The notes: generated from the letters alone by a model not told the origin. A DNA stretch of 64,000 nucleotides from Dasania phycosphaerae (GCF_026891035.1 NZ_JAPTGG010000003.1:124001-188000), one strand, 5' to 3'; positions 9,045 to 18,470 are shown, counted from the first letter of the stretch. Made by a program: numbers and translations.

Positions 9045-9422
9045 TTAAGCTAATACGTGAGCGCTTATAATTTTATTAAAGCTAACTAAGTCAAAGTCAC
9101 CTTTAATTTCAAAGCGTACCTTACCCACTTCACTTACATATAACTCAATTTCACAGTCTAGGTCCAGAGTGCCAGATGTTTCAACCGAAAAGCAGTGTAT
9201 TTTGCTATAGGGTATAGAGGTGAAATCTACTTTAGAGCCGGTTAAGCCCTGTACATTAGCGGCGACTATGCGCTTATTAGTAAATACCACCTGGTCTCTA
9301 ACGGTTTTAAATACTGCAAATATTGTTTCGCCGTCAATGAGAAAGCTGTTGATGTGAGGGTGGGCTTTATCATTGTCTATAGGCTTTAGTTTAAAAACCT
9401 CGGACTTGTCAAAATCAATCAT
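9045..9422 (-). CDS. Bacterial PH-domain protein
   Basis: About 125 residues from the ATG at 9422; an earlier in-frame GTG at 9440 is less likely. The sequence fits a bacterial pleckstrin-homology domain of the PF08000/YdjM-like group: a beta-rich core with FLIDGETIFAVFKTVRDQVVFTNKRIV, then KVDFTSIPYSKIHCFSVET and a C-terminal helix. This VFTNKRIV pattern recurs in such proteins. Their role is poorly known; some are stress-associated. It is 33 bases upstream of the histidine kinase gene on the same strand, so cotranscription is likely. Confidence 0.75.
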   Translation of the reverse strand: MIDFDKSEVFKLKPIDNDKAHPHINSFLIDGETIFAVFKTVRDQVVFTNKRIVAANVQGLTGSKVDFTSIPYSKIHCFSVETSGTLDLDCEIELYVSEVGKVRFEIKGDFDLVSFNKIISAHVLA

Positions 9423-9509
9423 AGCTATACCTATAGGCACTAAGGCTTGGGGGATGACTTTTATTTATAGCATGATTTGATTGGGAAGGGGGGAGAAAAG
9501 CCAGTAAGA

Positions 9510-9995
9510 CTAATTAAGAGTATGTTTAGGTGGGTCTGGTAGGCACAGTTTGGCTATTTCATCAACTATGGTTTGGGTTTTTTTGTTGCTGTGGTCGTCT
9601 AATGGTTGATAAAACGAGAACACGAGATGAGTAATAACTTTTTCTTTAGCGCTATTGGTCGCGGCTGGCTGGTAGGTAAACTTTTTAATCGCCTTTAATG
9701 CGGCTTTTTGAAATCGTTTGCTGGTGTTGGGTGGAACTTTAATAACTGTTGGGTTATGAACTCGGCCGTCTTGACCAATAATAAAAGCTATATTTACGCA
9801 GGTCGCTTTATCGATGCTCCTTGCGCTATAAGGGAATGAGGGATAGGGAGTGGCTATAGGCGTCCAATAGTGATGTAAGTTTTCACTGCTAACCACAATA
9901 TTGGCCGTTATAACGGGGTCGTTGCTAGTCGGAGTTTGGGGCGGCGCCGTGCAACCTATAAGACTTAGGTATAACAAAATTGTAGCTAATCGCAT
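9510..9995 (-). CDS. Lipoprotein with TonB C-terminal-like domain
   Basis: I start the gene at the ATG at 9995, which follows AAGGA by eight bases and begins a lipoprotein signal (RLATILLYLSLIGC, lipobox LIGC, Thr at +2). An upstream in-frame start at 10055 would overlap the preceding gene and hide the signal. The mature protein carries a TonB C-terminal pattern: TPYPSFPYSARS, then VNIAFIIGQDGRVHNPTV, then FQKAALKAIKKFTYQPA. That domain normally contacts the TonB box of outer-membrane receptors. Classical TonB has an inner-membrane helix; here the anchor is a lipid. It follows the sulfotransferase and receptor genes on the same strand, so it probably works with that receptor. Confidence 0.75.
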   Translation of the reverse strand: MRLATILLYLSLIGCTAPPQTPTSNDPVITANIVVSSENLHHYWTPIATPYPSFPYSARSIDKATCVNIAFIIGQDGRVHNPTVIKVPPNTSKRFQKAALKAIKKFTYQPAATNSAKEKVITHLVFSFYQPLDDHSNKKTQTIVDEIAKLCLPDPPKHTLN

Positions 9996-10026
9996 ATCAA
10001 CATCCTTGTTAACTGTTCTGGCTGGT

Positions 10027-12042
10027 TTAGGGCATAGGATAACTGGCAATTTCATCGGCCAGATAATCTTTTAGTGTGCCTAGGTAAGGCTCGTAGTTTT
10101 GCCACTGCTCTACACCCTGCTTATAAATAGGTTGTCTCACCTGCTCGGAGCTAGGGGTGCGCACGGAGCGCTCGGTTTTATAAAAGTCTAAGCAAGCCTG
10201 CTCAAAGGGAAGCTCGCAGTAATCCAGTATGCGGCGTACCTGCGTTTCTAAATCGGCCACCACATGCTCGTAGTGTACGCGTAGTACACGGCCGGGTAGA
10301 ACTTGGTCCCAATGATCCATGAGCGCAACATAGCTTTTGTAATAACGGGCTATTTCTTCTAGGCCACAAGTAAACTCCTGGCCATCGGCGAAGAGTTGTT
10401 TAAAGCCGCTAAAGCAACAGGCCATAGGGTGGCGCCTGGCATCGATGATTTTGGCGTTGGGGAACATGCAGTGGATTAAACCTATATGCCTAAAGTTGTT
10501 GGGCATTTTATCGATAAAATAGGGGGCGCCCTCTCTATAACATTGCGTGTCGCGAATAAAATCGTCAGCAAATTGCTTGAAATCATCATTGCCCAGCTCG
10601 GTTAATATCTGCGGGTAGCGGCTTTCCTCTGTTTGCATACGCCTGCCGTTAAGCTTGTGAGCTAGGGCAATCATATTGGGCAGCTCCATGGTGCCATCAA
10701 CCTGAGAATGCGAGGCGAGTATTTGTTCTAAAAGGGTAGAACCTACCCGTGGTAACCCTACTATAAAAATTGGGTCTTTAGCGTTGCTGCCATAGCCTTT
10801 TGTTTTACTGAAAAATTCTTGGTTGCATACTTGGCTTTGTTTTTTTAGTGCTTCGTCAAGTATGTCTGCATTGTAACGTAACTGGCTTTTCTTGAGCTGG
10901 TTGCCTTGCTCGTAATATTGAAAAGATTGTTGGTAGTCTTTTCTATCTTCGTAAGCTTTGCCTAATGCAAAGCAGATGTGAAATTTATCAATTAAGGTAG
11001 TGCTTGATTTTTCAATTAGCTCCTTCATTTGTTGTATTTCAGTGTCTTCAAAGCGATAGGTTTTTAAATTTGCTAAACTCCAATAGGCGTCACCAAAATC
11101 AGATCTAGCTTGGTATGCTCTTTTATAAGCTTGTATGCCTTCTTCCACACGACCTATGGTTTTTAAGGCGTGGCCAACCATTAGGTGAGGCATTTCAAGT
11201 TGCGGGTTTCTTTTTATTACTTCAGCATAAATTTCCAGTGCTTGTTCATGGCGGCCTAAAGAAACATGTTGGCTGGCCAAAGAGGTTTCAAAAGCGATAT
11301 TGCCCGGGTATTCCTTACATAAATATTCTGCTTGCTCTAGTGCCTGCTCAAATTTTTGTCGCTTGTGAAGTATGGTTACGTAGTCGTGCCTAGCTAGCCA
11401 GTTGTTGGGTTCAAACTTAACACAGTGCTCAAGTAAAAATTCGGCGTCGTCATACACATACTGGCGCATACCTAGATCGGCTAGAAGGCGCATGCCTTCA
11501 ACATGTGTTTTGTTTTTCTTTAAAAATGCACGGCAAATTTGTTCAGCTTGATAAAGTTTTTCTTCATGGATTAAGGAGCTTACGGTAATAAGCTCCTTGG
11601 GTAGTTTGCTTAGCCGCTGATATTCTGACTCGGCAAGGTTTAAACCTTGTTGATTTTTATCTATACGATAGAGATGAATTAATTCGCGCCAAGATGCATG
11701 TAGCGCAGGGTTGTGTTTTACGGCTTTTTCATAAGCTGCCAGTGTTTCTTTGTGGCTTGCGGTGAGCTTGAGGTTGTGCCCTTGTTCTTGATATGCGCGA
11801 CCATAATTGGGGTTAATCTCTAATAGCTTGGCAAGGGTTTTTAATGACTCTTGAGGTTGTTTTTGGTAGCGCTGACAAACGGCTAGTAGATAAAGAACTT
11901 CAATATTTTCAGGGTCTTGTTTGAGTAGCTCTTGGCCGGATTGCAAGGCCTCTTGAAGCTGACCCGCCTGCAATTGTTTTTGCGCAGCTGCAAGAGCTGT
12001 GCGTATATCGGTTGTACTGTCGTGATTGGTTACATCATTCAT
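10027..12042 (-). CDS. TPR-repeat sulfotransferase family protein
   Basis: 671 residues. Roughly residues 10-400 are tandem tetratricopeptide repeats, with many AxxxYEKA or ALxxxP-like units such as AYQEQGHNLKLTASHKETLA. From about residue 421 a sulfotransferase domain begins with PIFIVGLPRVGSTLLEQIL, the 5'-phosphosulfate loop that binds PAPS, and a later DARRHPMACCFSGFKQ segment fits the 3'-phosphate site. No signal peptide is evident, so it should be cytoplasmic. It sits downstream of a TonB-dependent receptor and upstream of the TonB-like lipoprotein. Acceptor unknown: it could sulfate an imported compound, a polysaccharide or a protein held by the repeats. Confidence 0.88.
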   Translation of the reverse strand: MNDVTNHDSTTDIRTALAAAQKQLQAGQLQEALQSGQELLKQDPENIEVLYLLAVCQRYQKQPQESLKTLAKLLEINPNYGRAYQEQGHNLKLTASHKETLAAYEKAVKHNPALHASWRELIHLYRIDKNQQGLNLAESEYQRLSKLPKELITVSSLIHEEKLYQAEQICRAFLKKNKTHVEGMRLLADLGMRQYVYDDAEFLLEHCVKFEPNNWLARHDYVTILHKRQKFEQALEQAEYLCKEYPGNIAFETSLASQHVSLGRHEQALEIYAEVIKRNPQLEMPHLMVGHALKTIGRVEEGIQAYKRAYQARSDFGDAYWSLANLKTYRFEDTEIQQMKELIEKSSTTLIDKFHICFALGKAYEDRKDYQQSFQYYEQGNQLKKSQLRYNADILDEALKKQSQVCNQEFFSKTKGYGSNAKDPIFIVGLPRVGSTLLEQILASHSQVDGTMELPNMIALAHKLNGRRMQTEESRYPQILTELGNDDFKQFADDFIRDTQCYREGAPYFIDKMPNNFRHIGLIHCMFPNAKIIDARRHPMACCFSGFKQLFADGQEFTCGLEEIARYYKSYVALMDHWDQVLPGRVLRVHYEHVVADLETQVRRILDYCELPFEQACLDFYKTERSVRTPSSEQVRQPIYKQGVEQWQNYEPYLGTLKDYLADEIASYPMP

Positions 12043-12148
12043 AGGGGGGTACTTAGTTATTTATCAGCTTTTATTATTACAGTAGGTTCAGGAAACTTAT
12101 AAAAGTTAACAGCCTTAATCGCTATCTTATAGAGTGCGGTTGCGAAAA

Positions 12149-12180
12149 AAAAGGGGTAACCGTAATGGTTACCCCTTTTT
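12149..12180 (-). terminator. Intrinsic terminator after the TonB-dependent receptor gene
   Basis: Perfect nine-base stem GGGGTAACC with its complement, five-base loop, and runs of A and T on both sides, so it can act in either direction. It lies just beyond the stop of the receptor gene on the minus strand, between that gene and the TPR-sulfotransferase gene. The sulfotransferase is therefore either read through at low level or has its own promoter. Confidence 0.85.
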
Positions 12181-12198
12181 AGTCTTTACAGACTTTGC

Positions 12199-14583
12199 TT
12201 AAAAGTCATAAGCCATGCGTATACCAATAGTACGGGGCCTATTGGTGGTCACACGTAATTCGGAATCTAACGAGTTAATAAATAACTCAGCACGCTCGTC
12301 AGTTAGGTTTTCACCAAATAGTTCCACACCTAAAGATTCATTAATCTGCATACCTATAGAGGCATCGACACCGATATAGGAATCTTGCTTATAGCGGTTA
12401 GCTTCAACAATTGAGCTGTATTGTGAATCTGTAAAAGAATACACAATTTGTGCATAAGGTGAGTACTGGGCGTCAGCCATTTCGTAACGCGCTCTGAGGT
12501 TGTATTGCAACTCTGGGGCTAAAGCTAGCTGCTCACCTTCTTCAATAAATAACAGGTTGCCCGTAGGGGTTCCGTCATCAGTTAAAGTAGGTGCAGAAGC
12601 CATTTCTGCTTGGTTCCATGAGAAAGAAGCAAAAAGCGTTAGCTCTTCAGTAGCTGCGTAGCTGACATCGCCTTCAAGGCCCCAAACCTCTGCGTCAGCC
12701 GCGTTAGCTACAAAGGTTAGTACACCAAAGTTGGCTATATCAAGAACGCCAATTTGCATATCTTTCCAGTCCACATGGTAGAGCGCACCGTTGAAACGCA
12801 GGCTGCCGTCTAGCATATCAAGCTTCCAACCTATTTCTTGGCTGGTTACTTCATCGGTTTCATAGCTTTCTGGTACGCCTTCAGCGCGGTTAAAGCCACC
12901 AGGGCGGAAACCCTCAGAGTAGGTGTAGTAAAGCAAGGTGTCTTCGTTGGGGGTAAACTCCAGGGTAACCTTAACAACGTCGCCGCTTTCTTTACCGGGT
13001 GCAACATCTTTTAAGATTTCATCGTAGTTGCGACCATAATCACCATCGTCTCTAGATGCGAAGCTAGAAGAACCAACTAGGTTGTATTCAATGTCGTAGT
13101 AACGATAGCCAAAAGTGGCGGAGAAAGAATCAGGAACGATGTCGTAACTTATTTCACCAAATGCGGCCAACTGCTCTTCGCTACGGGTAGCATCGTTAAT
13201 AAAGGTTGTTCCTGCTGGACGCAAGCCCGACTTAAACTGGGTGGCACCAGATAGAGGTGCATTACGGAATAAACCAGCATCGATAGAGCCTGGGATAACA
13301 AATTGTGTGTCTACAGATGTTTCGGCATCATCGTAGTAAACACCAGCTACAGTGTTAAGGCGCTCGCCTATGTAACTGAAACGAAATTCATGTGTTTGGC
13401 GAGTATTTTCTACTAGGCTATCGACGCTTTGAGTTGGGTCGCCACACACAGTGTAGGCTGGGTAGTTACAAATATAATACGCGGCATAAGTACCAATGGC
13501 GGTATAGCCTGTGTAGTCGTAGCTACTATTAACTTCCCTATCCAAATATGAGCCAGCATAAACTAAATCGAAGTCATTAATATGGCCGTTGATAGTGATG
13601 CCGTACTGTTGGAACTTGTCTTCGTTTTCATCAGGCGAAAAGCGCTGAACTTCTAGGTCGCCTACCCCTTTGCTGTTTGGGTCCAGTTGTTCGATAAAGT
13701 CGGGTGAGTGGTCAAATACACCATCGACATCTAGTTTTTGGTTCATGTATTGAAACAACGCATCCCAGTCGTCGTTGATAGACATGGCTATGCCTAAACG
13801 TGCACCAGTATAAACAGTTTCGTTAAAGTCTTTCTCTACAAACTTTGAGTTGTTTACCGTTAGTGCTGTAGCTCCTGTGGGGAAGGAAAGGTCATTTTCA
13901 TTAAATGTTCTTTCGCCATAGACATTGTCTATGAAACCACCCTGTGTCACACGATAGCCAACTAAGCGGGCAGCAAGTTTGTCTTCTACTAAGGGGACGT
14001 TAACCACACCTTCAAAGCTATGGCTTTCTGAGCCATTCTTGGTGGTTGATAGGCTTACGTCAACGCCACCAGAAAATTCGTTTAGTTGCGGTTTGTTGGT
14101 AATCAAACGCACCGTACCGGCCTGTGAGCTGGCACCAAATAAAGTACCTTGTGGCCCGGGTAGTACTTCCACACGCTCAAGGTCGGCGGCGTATACATCT
14201 AAGTTGCGGCCGGTGGAACTTACCGGTTGCTCATCTAGGTATAAGGCGACGTTAGGTACGGGGGCGCCTATCTCTACCGAGGTTTGGTCAGAGGAGTCGG
14301 TGGCCATACCGCGTATAAATATGGTGGACTGGCCGGGGCCACGGCCGCCCGCATTTACGCCGGGTAAGTATTTGATGTAATCATCAAAATTGCTGATGTT
14401 GAGCTGCTCTAGCTTTTCCTCACCCATAGCCTGTACGGAGATGGCAACATCCTGCATGCTTTCAAAGCTTTTGGTGGAGGTTACAACAACTTCTTCTAGG
14501 TAGCCCGCTGCGTGGCTGGTCGTAGCGGCAGAGGTTGCGGTAGCGATTAAAATAGCCTGAGCAATTTTATTTCGGCGGAACAT
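12199..14583 (-). CDS. TonB-dependent outer-membrane receptor
   Basis: 794 residues with a signal peptide (cleavage after SHAA or nearby), then a TonB-box-like stretch EEVVVTSTK, the plug domain (DVAISVQAMGEEKL, FIRGMATDSSDQ, VEVLPGPQGTLFGASSQAG) and a large beta-barrel ending in aromatic MAYDF, as expected for outer-membrane insertion. Such receptors import iron chelates, vitamin B12, glycans or other large solutes using TonB energy. The LPGPQGTLFG pattern places it in the large group common in marine gammaproteobacteria and sphingomonads; substrate not readable. A terminator follows it, then the TPR-sulfotransferase and TonB-like lipoprotein genes. Confidence 0.93.
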   Translation of the reverse strand: MFRRNKIAQAILIATATSAATTSHAAGYLEEVVVTSTKSFESMQDVAISVQAMGEEKLEQLNISNFDDYIKYLPGVNAGGRGPGQSTIFIRGMATDSSDQTSVEIGAPVPNVALYLDEQPVSSTGRNLDVYAADLERVEVLPGPQGTLFGASSQAGTVRLITNKPQLNEFSGGVDVSLSTTKNGSESHSFEGVVNVPLVEDKLAARLVGYRVTQGGFIDNVYGERTFNENDLSFPTGATALTVNNSKFVEKDFNETVYTGARLGIAMSINDDWDALFQYMNQKLDVDGVFDHSPDFIEQLDPNSKGVGDLEVQRFSPDENEDKFQQYGITINGHINDFDLVYAGSYLDREVNSSYDYTGYTAIGTYAAYYICNYPAYTVCGDPTQSVDSLVENTRQTHEFRFSYIGERLNTVAGVYYDDAETSVDTQFVIPGSIDAGLFRNAPLSGATQFKSGLRPAGTTFINDATRSEEQLAAFGEISYDIVPDSFSATFGYRYYDIEYNLVGSSSFASRDDGDYGRNYDEILKDVAPGKESGDVVKVTLEFTPNEDTLLYYTYSEGFRPGGFNRAEGVPESYETDEVTSQEIGWKLDMLDGSLRFNGALYHVDWKDMQIGVLDIANFGVLTFVANAADAEVWGLEGDVSYAATEELTLFASFSWNQAEMASAPTLTDDGTPTGNLLFIEEGEQLALAPELQYNLRARYEMADAQYSPYAQIVYSFTDSQYSSIVEANRYKQDSYIGVDASIGMQINESLGVELFGENLTDERAELFINSLDSELRVTTNRPRTIGIRMAYDF

Positions 14584-14930
14584 AATGGTATCCCCTTGTA
14601 ATAGTTATAAGGCTTTTTTCGTTCGCAGACTTGCTGTTATTTAAAATTGCGAAGCGAATATAAGCTTTTATTTCTATTTGGTATGTAAAAGTACATTATT
14701 AGTTATTATTTATAACGGCCAAATAGTAACTAACATCGTCGAGCAATTAATATAAGCAGAATGTAAAAATTTGTTCGATTTAATAAACAAAAGTAGCAGG
14801 CAAGGCTTATAAATGCGAAGTTTTGCAAGCAAAAGTTATAGGGCATAAAAAAACCGGCCTAGGGGCTAAAAATCCTGGCTGGTTAAAAATCATCATTTAA
14901 CGATGATGTGAGGACGTGCAAAGGTGTGGT
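14584..14930. other. Gene-free stretch: receptor leader and speB terminators
   Basis: This 347-base AT-rich interval lies between the stop of the agmatinase-family gene and the start of the first receptor gene, both on the minus strand. Its right part holds two hairpins that can end agmatinase transcription. The rest should contain the receptor promoter. GGGGAT before the ATG is a possible ribosome site. I see no open frame of note and no recognisable riboswitch. Confidence 0.5.
14847..14907 (-). terminator. Tandem terminator hairpins after speB
   Basis: Read on the minus strand, a short ATCATC/GATGAT hairpin followed by T5 comes first (14889-14907). A larger imperfect AACC-GCC/GGC-GGTT hairpin follows (14852-14884) with a T7 run. 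Together they look like an effective Rho-independent stop for the agmatinase-family gene and insulate the receptor gene beyond. Confidence 0.7.
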
Positions 14931-15890
14931 TTATTTGGCTTGGCCTGCCTGTTTGTTAGCGGCAAATAAGCACAGCAAATCTAACGCTATGGTGGCACCT
15001 GCCAGGGCAGTAATTTCACTAACATCATAGGCTGGAGCTACTTCAACTAGGTCCATGCCTACCAGGTTGATGCCTTGTAGGCCGCGAATAATATGCAGGG
15101 CTTGGTGAGTGGACAGGCCACCTACCACTGGTGTGCCAGTGCCTGGGGCATAACAGGGGTCTAGGCAATCTATGTCGAAGGTGAGGTAGCAGGGGCTGTC
15201 ACCGACTATCTCTTTAATCACGGCGGCGGTTTTTTCTATGCCGTTATCGTGTACCCATTTGGCGTTAAACACGTTATAGCCATGGGTGTCGGGGTTGGCC
15301 ATGCGCATGCCTACTTGTGCCGAGGTAGCGGGGTTGATTAGGCCTTGCTTGGCAGCGTGGTAAAACATGGTGCCGTGGTCTATGCGGCCGTCTTCATCTT
15401 CCCAGGTATCGCTGTGGGCATCAAAATGTATTAATGAGATAGGCCCGTATTTTTCAGCATGGGCTTTAATTATGGGATAGGTAACAAAATGATCACCGCC
15501 TAGGGTCAACATGGCGGTGTCTTGCGCCAATATGTGCTGGGCGTGGGCGTGTATTTCGTCGGGCACTAAGTGGGGACGGCCAAAGTCAAAATCACAGTCG
15601 CCGTAATCGACCACTGCTAAGCTGTCAAAGGGATCGAAGTCCCAGCCCATTACCGTGCCCCACGACAGGTTAGAGGAAACAGCGCGTACCGCTCTAGGAC
15701 CTAAACGCGCGCCCGAGCGGTTGGTGGTGGCGAGATCGTAGGGTATGCCAGACACGGCCACATCCACGCCGCGCAGGTCGCGGCTATATTTGCGGCGCAT
15801 AAAGCTGGTGGCACCAGCGTAGGTAGATTCGGGGGTGCTGCCGTATAGGTCTTCACGGGTAAAGGCGAGGTCGTTAGTTGGCTTAGTCAT
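14931..15890 (-). CDS. speB: Agmatinase-family ureohydrolase
   Basis: 319 residues, cytoplasmic. It contains the three manganese-binding signatures of the arginase/agmatinase superfamily: TLGGDHFVTYPI near residue 135, FDAHSDTWED near 155, and FDIDCLDPCYAPGTGTPVVGG near 230. Length and motif spellings fit agmatinase, which splits agmatine into putrescine and urea; guanidinobutyrase or another guanidino-hydrolase remains possible because specificity loops cannot be judged by eye. It lies 62 bases behind the second receptor gene but after a terminator-like hairpin. Neighbouring aminotransferase and aldehyde dehydrogenase genes would fit polyamine or guanidino-compound breakdown. Confidence 0.85.
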   Translation of the reverse strand: MTKPTNDLAFTREDLYGSTPESTYAGATSFMRRKYSRDLRGVDVAVSGIPYDLATTNRSGARLGPRAVRAVSSNLSWGTVMGWDFDPFDSLAVVDYGDCDFDFGRPHLVPDEIHAHAQHILAQDTAMLTLGGDHFVTYPIIKAHAEKYGPISLIHFDAHSDTWEDEDGRIDHGTMFYHAAKQGLINPATSAQVGMRMANPDTHGYNVFNAKWVHDNGIEKTAAVIKEIVGDSPCYLTFDIDCLDPCYAPGTGTPVVGGLSTHQALHIIRGLQGINLVGMDLVEVAPAYDVSEITALAGATIALDLLCLFAANKQAGQAK

Positions 15891-15922
15891 AAAATACTTT
15901 CTTTCTTTGTTTACAATAAATA

Positions 15923-15941
15923 GGGCCTGGTGGGCAGGCCC
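15923..15941 (-). terminator. Hairpin between the second receptor and speB
   Basis: Seven-base stem GGGCCTG/CAGGCCC with a five-base loop, followed on the minus strand by TATTTATTG. It lies right after the receptor stop and before the speB start. The T-run is interrupted, so termination may be partial and some readthrough into speB is plausible. Confidence 0.6.
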
Positions 15942-15952
15942 TGCTCAGGCTT

Positions 15953-18286
15953 TTAATGGAAGTTGTAGTTAAGTGTTATGCCATAGGTTGCCGGTTGCTG
16001 CCTGTAAACCGTACGGCCAGCGAAGCCCGAAAAAGAATAAGTTTCCGATTCTTCATTGGTGATATTGCGGCCCCACAGCGTCAGCAACCAGCGCTCGTCG
16101 TCAGCGCCTATGGAGGCTTGCGCGTTTGCGCCCTTCACTTGGCCGTATTGCGCGTTAATGTCGCCTAGTTGAGCATATTGCTTATCCACCCAGCTGTAAC
16201 TGGTTTGCAGACGGGCAATAAGATTGTTGCCAATAGTAAATTCGTAGGCAGCGGACGCGTTGTAACTCCATTTTGGCGATTGCGCTAACACAGTGCCTTG
16301 GTCAATTGTTGCGCCAATGGCATCAACAAAAGCGATTTCGCTGCCATCAATTGCGCCATTAAAATCGGCATCGCCGGTGGCGTTACCGTTAACCGCTATG
16401 TCGCCGCTAATGCCACGTAGCTCTGCAGCGCTAGGTGATTTAGTGACTTCACTATCTAGGTAGGCTATACCCGCGCGCAATGACAATTGATCGGTGGCGA
16501 GCCATTCAACATCTAATTCAAAACCTTGCGTTTCTGACTCAGGCACGTTGATCATAGTAGTGTCTAATGTCGCTGCAGCGGTTACATAGTTACTAAAATC
16601 ATCAGCGGTGTAGGTGATTAAGGATTGCCTGTTTTCGTATTCCATTTTAAAAACAGAACCGTTCAGCTGCATGCTGCCTTCTAGCAATGACCATTTGAAA
16701 CCTAGCTCAAAGGCTAAAATATCTTCTGGCTCTAAGTAACTCCAGGCATCGCTGTCGATAATAGGCGCACCATAATAAGAGCCACTTTTATAGCTAGTGG
16801 ATACGCTAGAAAAAACTAATAGCTCGTCATTGGCTTGCCAATCTAAGCCTATCTTACCGGTAATAGCATCTTCGCTGTTGCTTTCATCTTGGCTAACCAC
16901 GGGGATAATATCGCCAAAGATATCCTCAGTGGCTGCTGCATCAAAGCTACGCTTATCGTTGGAGTAGCGAATACCGGCAATTAATTTAAAGCTATCGTTT
17001 AGTTCGGTTTCGGTATGAAGATAGGCACCATAGGAGTCAGTTTTTTGCTCATAGGCGGTGATGAAACGATCGAGGCCATTGGCGTCAGCGTCGGCTGGGT
17101 CAAAGCTGCCATTCAATAGTGAGTCGGTTACTAAAAAGGAGTCGTCAAAATATGCTTGGTTTTCAACTACCTCCTCGTAAGAGATATTTACGCCAGTTAC
17201 CCAAGTGAGTGGACCATCACTGTTACTCACTAGGCGAAACTCTTGTGACCACTGCTCTAGTTCTTCATCCAAAAATAATTCCATGGTTGATACGCTATGA
17301 CCATCATAATTGTCTAGTACAACGCGCTCATACTGATCAAAAGAAGAGATAGAAATAAACTGGAAGGCATCAAAGTCGTAATTTACTGTTAAAGCAAACC
17401 CTGAGCCTTGCTCATCTTTGCCTATGTCTAAAGCGCCCACTGAAACTTTGCTAGGATTCGTTGGGCTGCTAAGCACATCAAAATCAGTTAACAGTAAGGC
17501 GTCTTGGGCGCCTTCGTTATGGGGCGATTCAGGTATGGAATTATCTTCGCTGTAATAAGCACGCAATAAGGCGTCACCGTTGTCGCTAATATCAAAAGCT
17601 AGTTGCCCGCGCAAAGCCAGCTTGTCGATTTTGCCGTATTCTTTGCCAGTGGCCACATCCTCTTGCCAGCCTTCGCCGGCTTTAACATAGTTAGTAGCGA
17701 TGCGGCCGCGTATGCCGTCAGTGATAGGGCCAGAAACTATGCCTGTTAAGTCAACAGTTTCATGCGAGCCGTAACCGGCTTCAATCGAGGCTTCAAATTC
17801 ATCACTAGGTTTGTTGCTGATAAAGTTAATCGCGCCACCGGTGGTGTTTTTTCCGTATAGGGTACCTTGAGGACCTTTTAAGACTTCTACACGTTCTATA
17901 TCAAATAACTGGCCGCTTAAATAAACGGGGCTGGATGCAAATACCTCATCAGTGTACACACCCACGCCGCTGGTATTGTTGGCATTAAAATCATCCAAGC
18001 CTATGCCGCGTATGGCAAAAATGGGGGTGCCGCCAGAGGTGGCATTAACGGTCACTAGGCCAGGAGTCATTGCGCCCAAGTCAGAGGATTGCTCTATGCC
18101 TAAGGCTTTTAATCCATCGCCAGACAGTGCGCTGGCCGATACGCCTATATCGTTAACCGACTGCGCACGTTTTTGCGCGGTAACCATCACTTCTTCTAGT
18201 ACGGCAGCTTGCGCTGTAGAAAAAACACTACTGCTAATTGTGGCGGCAATAATGCTTTTGTGTAAAAAATGTTTATTCACTTTCAT
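15953..18286 (-). CDS. TonB-dependent outer-membrane receptor
   Basis: 777 residues with a signal peptide ending near AQAA, then a TonB-box-like LEEVMVTAQKR segment and a plug domain (VNDIGVSASALSGDGL, FAIRGIGLDDFN, VEVLKGPQGTLYGKNTTGGAINFI). A long beta-barrel ends in YGITLNYNFH. The KGPQGTLYGKNTTGGAIN signature marks the large receptor group frequent in sphingomonads and marine gammaproteobacteria, often linked to uptake of aromatic or other organic compounds as well as siderophores. One of the four recurring TACCC-N4-RGGRT palindromes lies about 115 bases upstream, suggesting joint control with the nearby catabolic genes. Confidence 0.93.
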   Translation of the reverse strand: MKVNKHFLHKSIIAATISSSVFSTAQAAVLEEVMVTAQKRAQSVNDIGVSASALSGDGLKALGIEQSSDLGAMTPGLVTVNATSGGTPIFAIRGIGLDDFNANNTSGVGVYTDEVFASSPVYLSGQLFDIERVEVLKGPQGTLYGKNTTGGAINFISNKPSDEFEASIEAGYGSHETVDLTGIVSGPITDGIRGRIATNYVKAGEGWQEDVATGKEYGKIDKLALRGQLAFDISDNGDALLRAYYSEDNSIPESPHNEGAQDALLLTDFDVLSSPTNPSKVSVGALDIGKDEQGSGFALTVNYDFDAFQFISISSFDQYERVVLDNYDGHSVSTMELFLDEELEQWSQEFRLVSNSDGPLTWVTGVNISYEEVVENQAYFDDSFLVTDSLLNGSFDPADADANGLDRFITAYEQKTDSYGAYLHTETELNDSFKLIAGIRYSNDKRSFDAAATEDIFGDIIPVVSQDESNSEDAITGKIGLDWQANDELLVFSSVSTSYKSGSYYGAPIIDSDAWSYLEPEDILAFELGFKWSLLEGSMQLNGSVFKMEYENRQSLITYTADDFSNYVTAAATLDTTMINVPESETQGFELDVEWLATDQLSLRAGIAYLDSEVTKSPSAAELRGISGDIAVNGNATGDADFNGAIDGSEIAFVDAIGATIDQGTVLAQSPKWSYNASAAYEFTIGNNLIARLQTSYSWVDKQYAQLGDINAQYGQVKGANAQASIGADDERWLLTLWGRNITNEESETYSFSGFAGRTVYRQQPATYGITLNYNFH

Positions 18287-18396
18287 TAGACACTCTCGCT
18301 ATATATAAAAATTATTCTTATGCTCAAGAAATCAAAATAAGATTATTGATGGATCGCTAATCCAAATTTTTACATGAAGAATTTTTAGAGAGTAGT

Positions 18397-18410
18397 ATCC
18401 TAAGTGGGTA
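18397..18410 (-). promoter_or_regulatory. Putative operator upstream of the second receptor
   Basis: Read on the minus strand this is TACCCACTTAGGAT, nearly identical to the site at 20655 (TACCCACTTGGGAT). It matches the pattern TACCC-N4-RGGRT shared by four intergenic sites in this neighbourhood. It lies about 115 bases upstream of the receptor ATG. Binding by one of the two LuxR-type regulators is inference. Confidence 0.45.
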
Positions 18411-18470
18411 GGTTTTTTAAACGCTATGCCCAGTATCAACGAAATCAGTATTACTGATTAGCAGATAAGC

